This document shows positions 61,261 to 64,000 of a DNA stretch of 64,000 nucleotides, one piece after another (position 1 is the stretch's first letter; each line of letters begins with the position of its first letter). Where the stretch lies: NCBI GenBank assembly GCA_015062005.1, contig SUVL01000015.1, forward strand, positions 1 to 64,000, read 5' to 3'. The notes under the pieces were generated by a model that did not search any database, was not told the origin of the DNA, and saw nothing but the letters and a program-made list of their open reading frames with translations. The position numbers were made by a program, and so were the translations under genes. This DNA comes from Akkermansiaceae bacterium. Its GTDB lineage: Bacteria; Verrucomicrobiota; Verrucomicrobiia; Verrucomicrobiales; Akkermansiaceae.

Positions 61261-63670
61261 AGCCCCGGAACACGAGGAACTGCTGGCCTCGCTGGTGGAG
61301 GAATACCTGGAGTCCAGCCGCAAAGGCGAGGCACCGCCGCTGGCGGATTATGCGGCTATGCACCCGGAATGTGCCGGAGAGCTGCTCGAACTGCTCAAGG
61401 GAATGGAGGAGATGGAATCACTCAGTGTTTCGACGCACAACGCTGCGGTGGCGTGGACATCACGTTTCCCCGACTCATTGGGCGATTTCCGCCTGCTGGA
61501 GCGCATTGGAGCCGGTGGCATGGGTACCGTGTTTCGCGCCATGCAGGAATCCCTCAACCGCGAAGTGGCGGTCAAGATTCTCTCCCCCGCCTGGAATGCC
61601 GATTCGCGGCACTGTGAGGCCTTTGAGAATGAATCTCGCGTGATTGCCGGTCTCCACCACACCAACATAGTGGAGGTGTTCGGTGCGGGGCAGGAGGGTG
61701 ATTACCGCTATTACGTGATGAGTCTGGTGCAGGGTGAGGCTATCTCCCCCGCCGGCATCCGCAAGACCTTCGCCGGAGTCCCTTATGAGCAGGCCGTGGC
61801 CCGCGTGGGGCTTCAGGCGGCGCAGGCCCTGGCCTATGCACATTCCTGCGGGGTGCTGCACCGCGATATCAAACCCGGTAATCTCCTGCTGGATGCCGAG
61901 GGGGTGCTGCGCGTGGGGGATTTCGGCCTGGCCACGGTGCTCAATAACGGAGAAACAGCCCCGCTGGTGACCCAGAGCCATGATGGTACCTTGCGCTATA
62001 TGTCGCCGGAGCGTCTCATGCGTGGCGAGAATTCTTTTGCCGGTGACCAGTACAGCCTGGGCGTGACCCTGTATGAGCTGCTCAGTAGGCGCCCGGCTTT
62101 CCGCGAGTCGGAGCCAGGCTCCCTCATTCACCGCATCTGCAATGAACCACTCCGTGAGCTGCGCGGCGAGGGGGAACTGGGGGCCATTGTCAATAAATGC
62201 ATCAGTTTCGCCCCGGCTGACCGCTACGCCTCCATGCCGGAGCTGGTGGCTGACCTGCGGCGTTTCCTTAACGGAGAGCCTGTGCTGGCCCGCCCGGCGT
62301 CCACTCTGCGGCGATACGCCATGTGGCTGCGCCGCCGGCCTGCCGTGGCCGCTTGGAGCCACGCGGCTGCGTTGCTGGTGCTTTTGCTCTTTGGCAGCAT
62401 TCTCTGGGGCTACGCCGCCGAGAATAAACAACGCAGGCTGGCCGAGCGCAACGCCACGATTGCCGACACCGCCTTGCGGCAGATTTTTGCCAGCATGTCT
62501 GACCAGGATTCCGGTGATAACACACTCTGGCAGCCTTCCAGGGCAGATGCCCAGTTGCTTCAGCAGCTCATGCCTTATTACGAGGAAATAGCGGCCATGG
62601 CCGAAAAAGGTGGCGACATGATGGCGGAAGCCTGCCAGACCCTGGCCATTATTGCGCTCCAGATTCGTGATTACTCCACGGCCCTGGAGTATTTTACCCG
62701 GGCTCGTGATAATTCGGTTCCGGGCTCAGTGAATTATGTACGCAATACCAACGGGCTGTGCTCGGCTTTGTACGCCCTGGACAAACGCGATGAAGCGGAA
62801 GCTCTTCTCAGCTCCCTGGTGCAGGCTACTCCTCAGACCGGCGATGTGGACACGCGCCTTGAGCTGGTGCGCACGTTGCAGATGCTCAGTGTCGGTAACC
62901 GGTACACACGCCGCTGGCGGCCCGGCGGAAAACGCCCGCGTCCGGGGAGTCTGCCGCCGCAGCGGGAAGGGCACGAGCAGCGCATGCAGTACCTGCAGCA
63001 GGCGGCGGTGATGATGCAGCAGCTGCTGCAGGATGCCCCGGAGAGCGAGAAGGTGCAGATGCGCCGTGTGGAGCTCCTTTCCCAGACCCGCAACCCTGAT
63101 TTGCAGAAGATGCTTCTGGGGGGGGACGGGGATTTTCAGGGCACGCTCGATGAACTCCTGCAGCAATACCCGGGAAATCACCTCTTCAAGCGGGCCTTTG
63201 TGCAGTGGACCATGCGTCCCCGTGCTTCCCGGGATATTGCTCTCCTGGAGCGTGCTGCCCGCTATGCCCGCTCCCTGCTGGCAGATAATCCCGGCAGTGC
63301 AGAGATGATGATGCTCTACATTGCCGCCCGCGACCGTTTTTCCTCTGCTATAGCCGAAGCCGGAGCCCCGGACCGCGCCGCCCGAGAGAATGAAATGACC
63401 TTGGGTGTGATTTCCCTGATTGCCTCCCGCGCCGATTACACGCCGGAAATGCGTGAGCGGCTGGCGGTGCTGGTTTCGATGCATGGCCGGGGCAAGAACC
63501 GCTCCCAGCAGGAGGCGGAGCTCTCGCTCTTGCTGGAAAGCATGGATGAAAAGCGCATGCAGGAGGTTCGCCAACGCATCAACTCCATGCGTGCCCGCCG
63601 TCATCGCTTTCATCCTGGTGGCCCCGGCCCGGTGAAATCCGTGCCGGCTGATGAGTCCGGAGGTAAATAG
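61253..63670 (+). CDS. Membrane Ser/Thr protein kinase (PknB type) with TPR-like C-terminus
   Basis: This 805-residue protein has an N-terminal helical module (about 1-75, including ADYAAMHPECAGELLELL) typical of planctomycete/verrucomicrobial kinases. The kinase domain spans about 78-345, with IGAGGMGTVF, VAVKIL, HRDIKPGN, DFGLA and GTLRYMSPE, all catalytic residues kept. One TM helix follows near 365-385 (AAALLVLLLFGSILWGYAA), then a tetratricopeptide-like extracytoplasmic region. It overlaps the sigma-factor gene, so it most likely controls that sigma factor by phosphorylation. Confidence 0.92.
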   Translation: MPEAPEHEELLASLVEEYLESSRKGEAPPLADYAAMHPECAGELLELLKGMEEMESLSVSTHNAAVAWTSRFPDSLGDFRLLERIGAGGMGTVFRAMQESLNREVAVKILSPAWNADSRHCEAFENESRVIAGLHHTNIVEVFGAGQEGDYRYYVMSLVQGEAISPAGIRKTFAGVPYEQAVARVGLQAAQALAYAHSCGVLHRDIKPGNLLLDAEGVLRVGDFGLATVLNNGETAPLVTQSHDGTLRYMSPERLMRGENSFAGDQYSLGVTLYELLSRRPAFRESEPGSLIHRICNEPLRELRGEGELGAIVNKCISFAPADRYASMPELVADLRRFLNGEPVLARPASTLRRYAMWLRRRPAVAAWSHAAALLVLLLFGSILWGYAAENKQRRLAERNATIADTALRQIFASMSDQDSGDNTLWQPSRADAQLLQQLMPYYEEIAAMAEKGGDMMAEACQTLAIIALQIRDYSTALEYFTRARDNSVPGSVNYVRNTNGLCSALYALDKRDEAEALLSSLVQATPQTGDVDTRLELVRTLQMLSVGNRYTRRWRPGGKRPRPGSLPPQREGHEQRMQYLQQAAVMMQQLLQDAPESEKVQMRRVELLSQTRNPDLQKMLLGGDGDFQGTLDELLQQYPGNHLFKRAFVQWTMRPRASRDIALLERAARYARSLLADNPGSAEMMMLYIAARDRFSSAIAEAGAPDRAARENEMTLGVISLIASRADYTPEMRERLAVLVSMHGRGKNRSQQEAELSLLLESMDEKRMQEVRQRINSMRARRHRFHPGGPGPVKSVPADESGGK

Positions 63671-63718
63671 CCTTCCGCAGAAATTCCCAGGAATGTCCGG
63701 CGCGTTGTGTACTTCTCC

Positions 63719-63747
63719 TTGACGCGCACTGGGAATAGGAGTAAATT
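63719..63747 (+). promoter_or_regulatory. Promoter of the second MATE gene
   Basis: TTGACG (63719-63724) and TAAATT (63742-63747) are spaced by 17 nt. The ATG follows 11 nt later, with AAGGAA just before it as a possible ribosome-binding site. Confidence 0.6.
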
Positions 63748-63758
63748 CGGCAAGGAAC

Positions 63759-64000
63759 ATGGAGAAAGACCAGAAACTCGTGGATTTGGAGCAGAAGCCT
63801 ATGGGGCGCCTGCTGGCGGAGTATTCATTGCCGGCCATTGTGGGCATGGCTGCCATGTCGTTCTACAATATCGTGGATTCCATCTACATCGGCCAGTGCT
63901 GCGGGGCATATGCCATCACGGCCATGGGGTTGCTTTTCCCCATCATGAACCTGCTGGTGGCGCTGGGTACCCTGGTGGGGCTGGGTGGTGCGGCTACCAC
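63759..64000 (+). CDS. MATE-family efflux transporter, 5' part only
   Basis: The first 80 codons (MEKDQKLVDLEQKPMGRLLA) run off the window edge. The opening TM pattern LPAIVGMAAMSFYNIVDSIY followed by IGQCCGAYAITAMGL and LGTLVGLGGAAT is characteristic of NorM/DinF-type MATE transporters of the branch with G-x-G-x-A-T in TM2. It is distinct from the MATE protein at 38285. Confidence 0.85.
   Translation, partial: MEKDQKLVDLEQKPMGRLLAEYSLPAIVGMAAMSFYNIVDSIYIGQCCGAYAITAMGLLFPIMNLLVALGTLVGLGGAAT

Overview
The window reads as a chromosomal stretch from a gut-type verrucomicrobium close to Akkermansia. The strongest pointer is a five-gene run (29903-37712) with the order and architecture of Akkermansia muciniphila Amuc_1102-1101-1100-1099-1098: secreted protein, PilM-like ATPase, PilO-like protein, anchored protein and secretin. 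An exosortase/EpsI pair, a phylum-typical ECF sigma factor/Ser-Thr kinase pair, many lipoproteins, an arylsulfatase-type sulfatase and GC-rich codon use fit this. Many promoters are -35/-10 boxes spaced 16-18 nt, and an unusual number place the -10 box only 6-10 nt before the start codon.

Layout. 1-3300: a phosphohexomutase gene (cut by the window edge), the last ~40 codons of a broken aroE, and an IS481-type insertion sequence. 3375-8689: envelope genes (L,D-transpeptidase, two LysM lipoproteins), rubrerythrin, a lipoprotein of unknown function and rpsP. 8829-14102: a minus-strand operon with a PutA-like protein whose catalytic residues look lost, a MenE-like acyl-CoA ligase and a membrane protein. 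14193-16882: exosortase plus EpsI, and prs. 17170-20734: a frameshifted Sel1-repeat protein and a sulfatase. 20831-26929: an operon of three tandem NSS-family sodium symporters, a MetS-like 38-residue subunit and an alpha/beta hydrolase. 27297-29721: fba, tRNA-Val, tRNA-Tyr and lgt. 29903-37712: the type IV pilus-like cluster. 37792-38058: a MITE-like element packed with hairpins. 38155-39673: tRNA-Glu and a MATE transporter. 39785-44880: a spc-type ribosomal operon from rplX to secY, lacking rpsN and rpmD. 45063-50474: Gate-domain membrane protein, lipoprotein, leuS and an orphan peptide-ABC ATPase. 50484-53574: an accessory patch (RhuM protein, two small membrane paralogues, a DUF4143 ATPase). 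53735-56097: an RlpA-like lipoprotein, a second hairpin array, tsf and rpsB. 56293-58674: two DUF3592 paralogues and a small unknown. 58922-64000: plsY-gpsA, the sigma/kinase pair and the start of a second MATE transporter.

How the parts connect. Much of the window concerns the envelope: lipoprotein maturation (lgt), peptidoglycan binding and cross-linking (LysM, L,D-transpeptidase, RlpA-like), phospholipid precursor synthesis (plsY-gpsA), protein sorting (exosortase/EpsI), Sec export (secY) and a trans-envelope pilus-like machine. Translation genes (rpsP, the spc cluster, rpsB-tsf, leuS, three tRNAs) form the other block. The most unusual non-coding features are two tandem hairpin arrays, whose stems vary while short A+T-rich spacers stay nearly constant, and two further dispersed inverted-repeat families. 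No CRISPR array, rRNA or prophage was seen.
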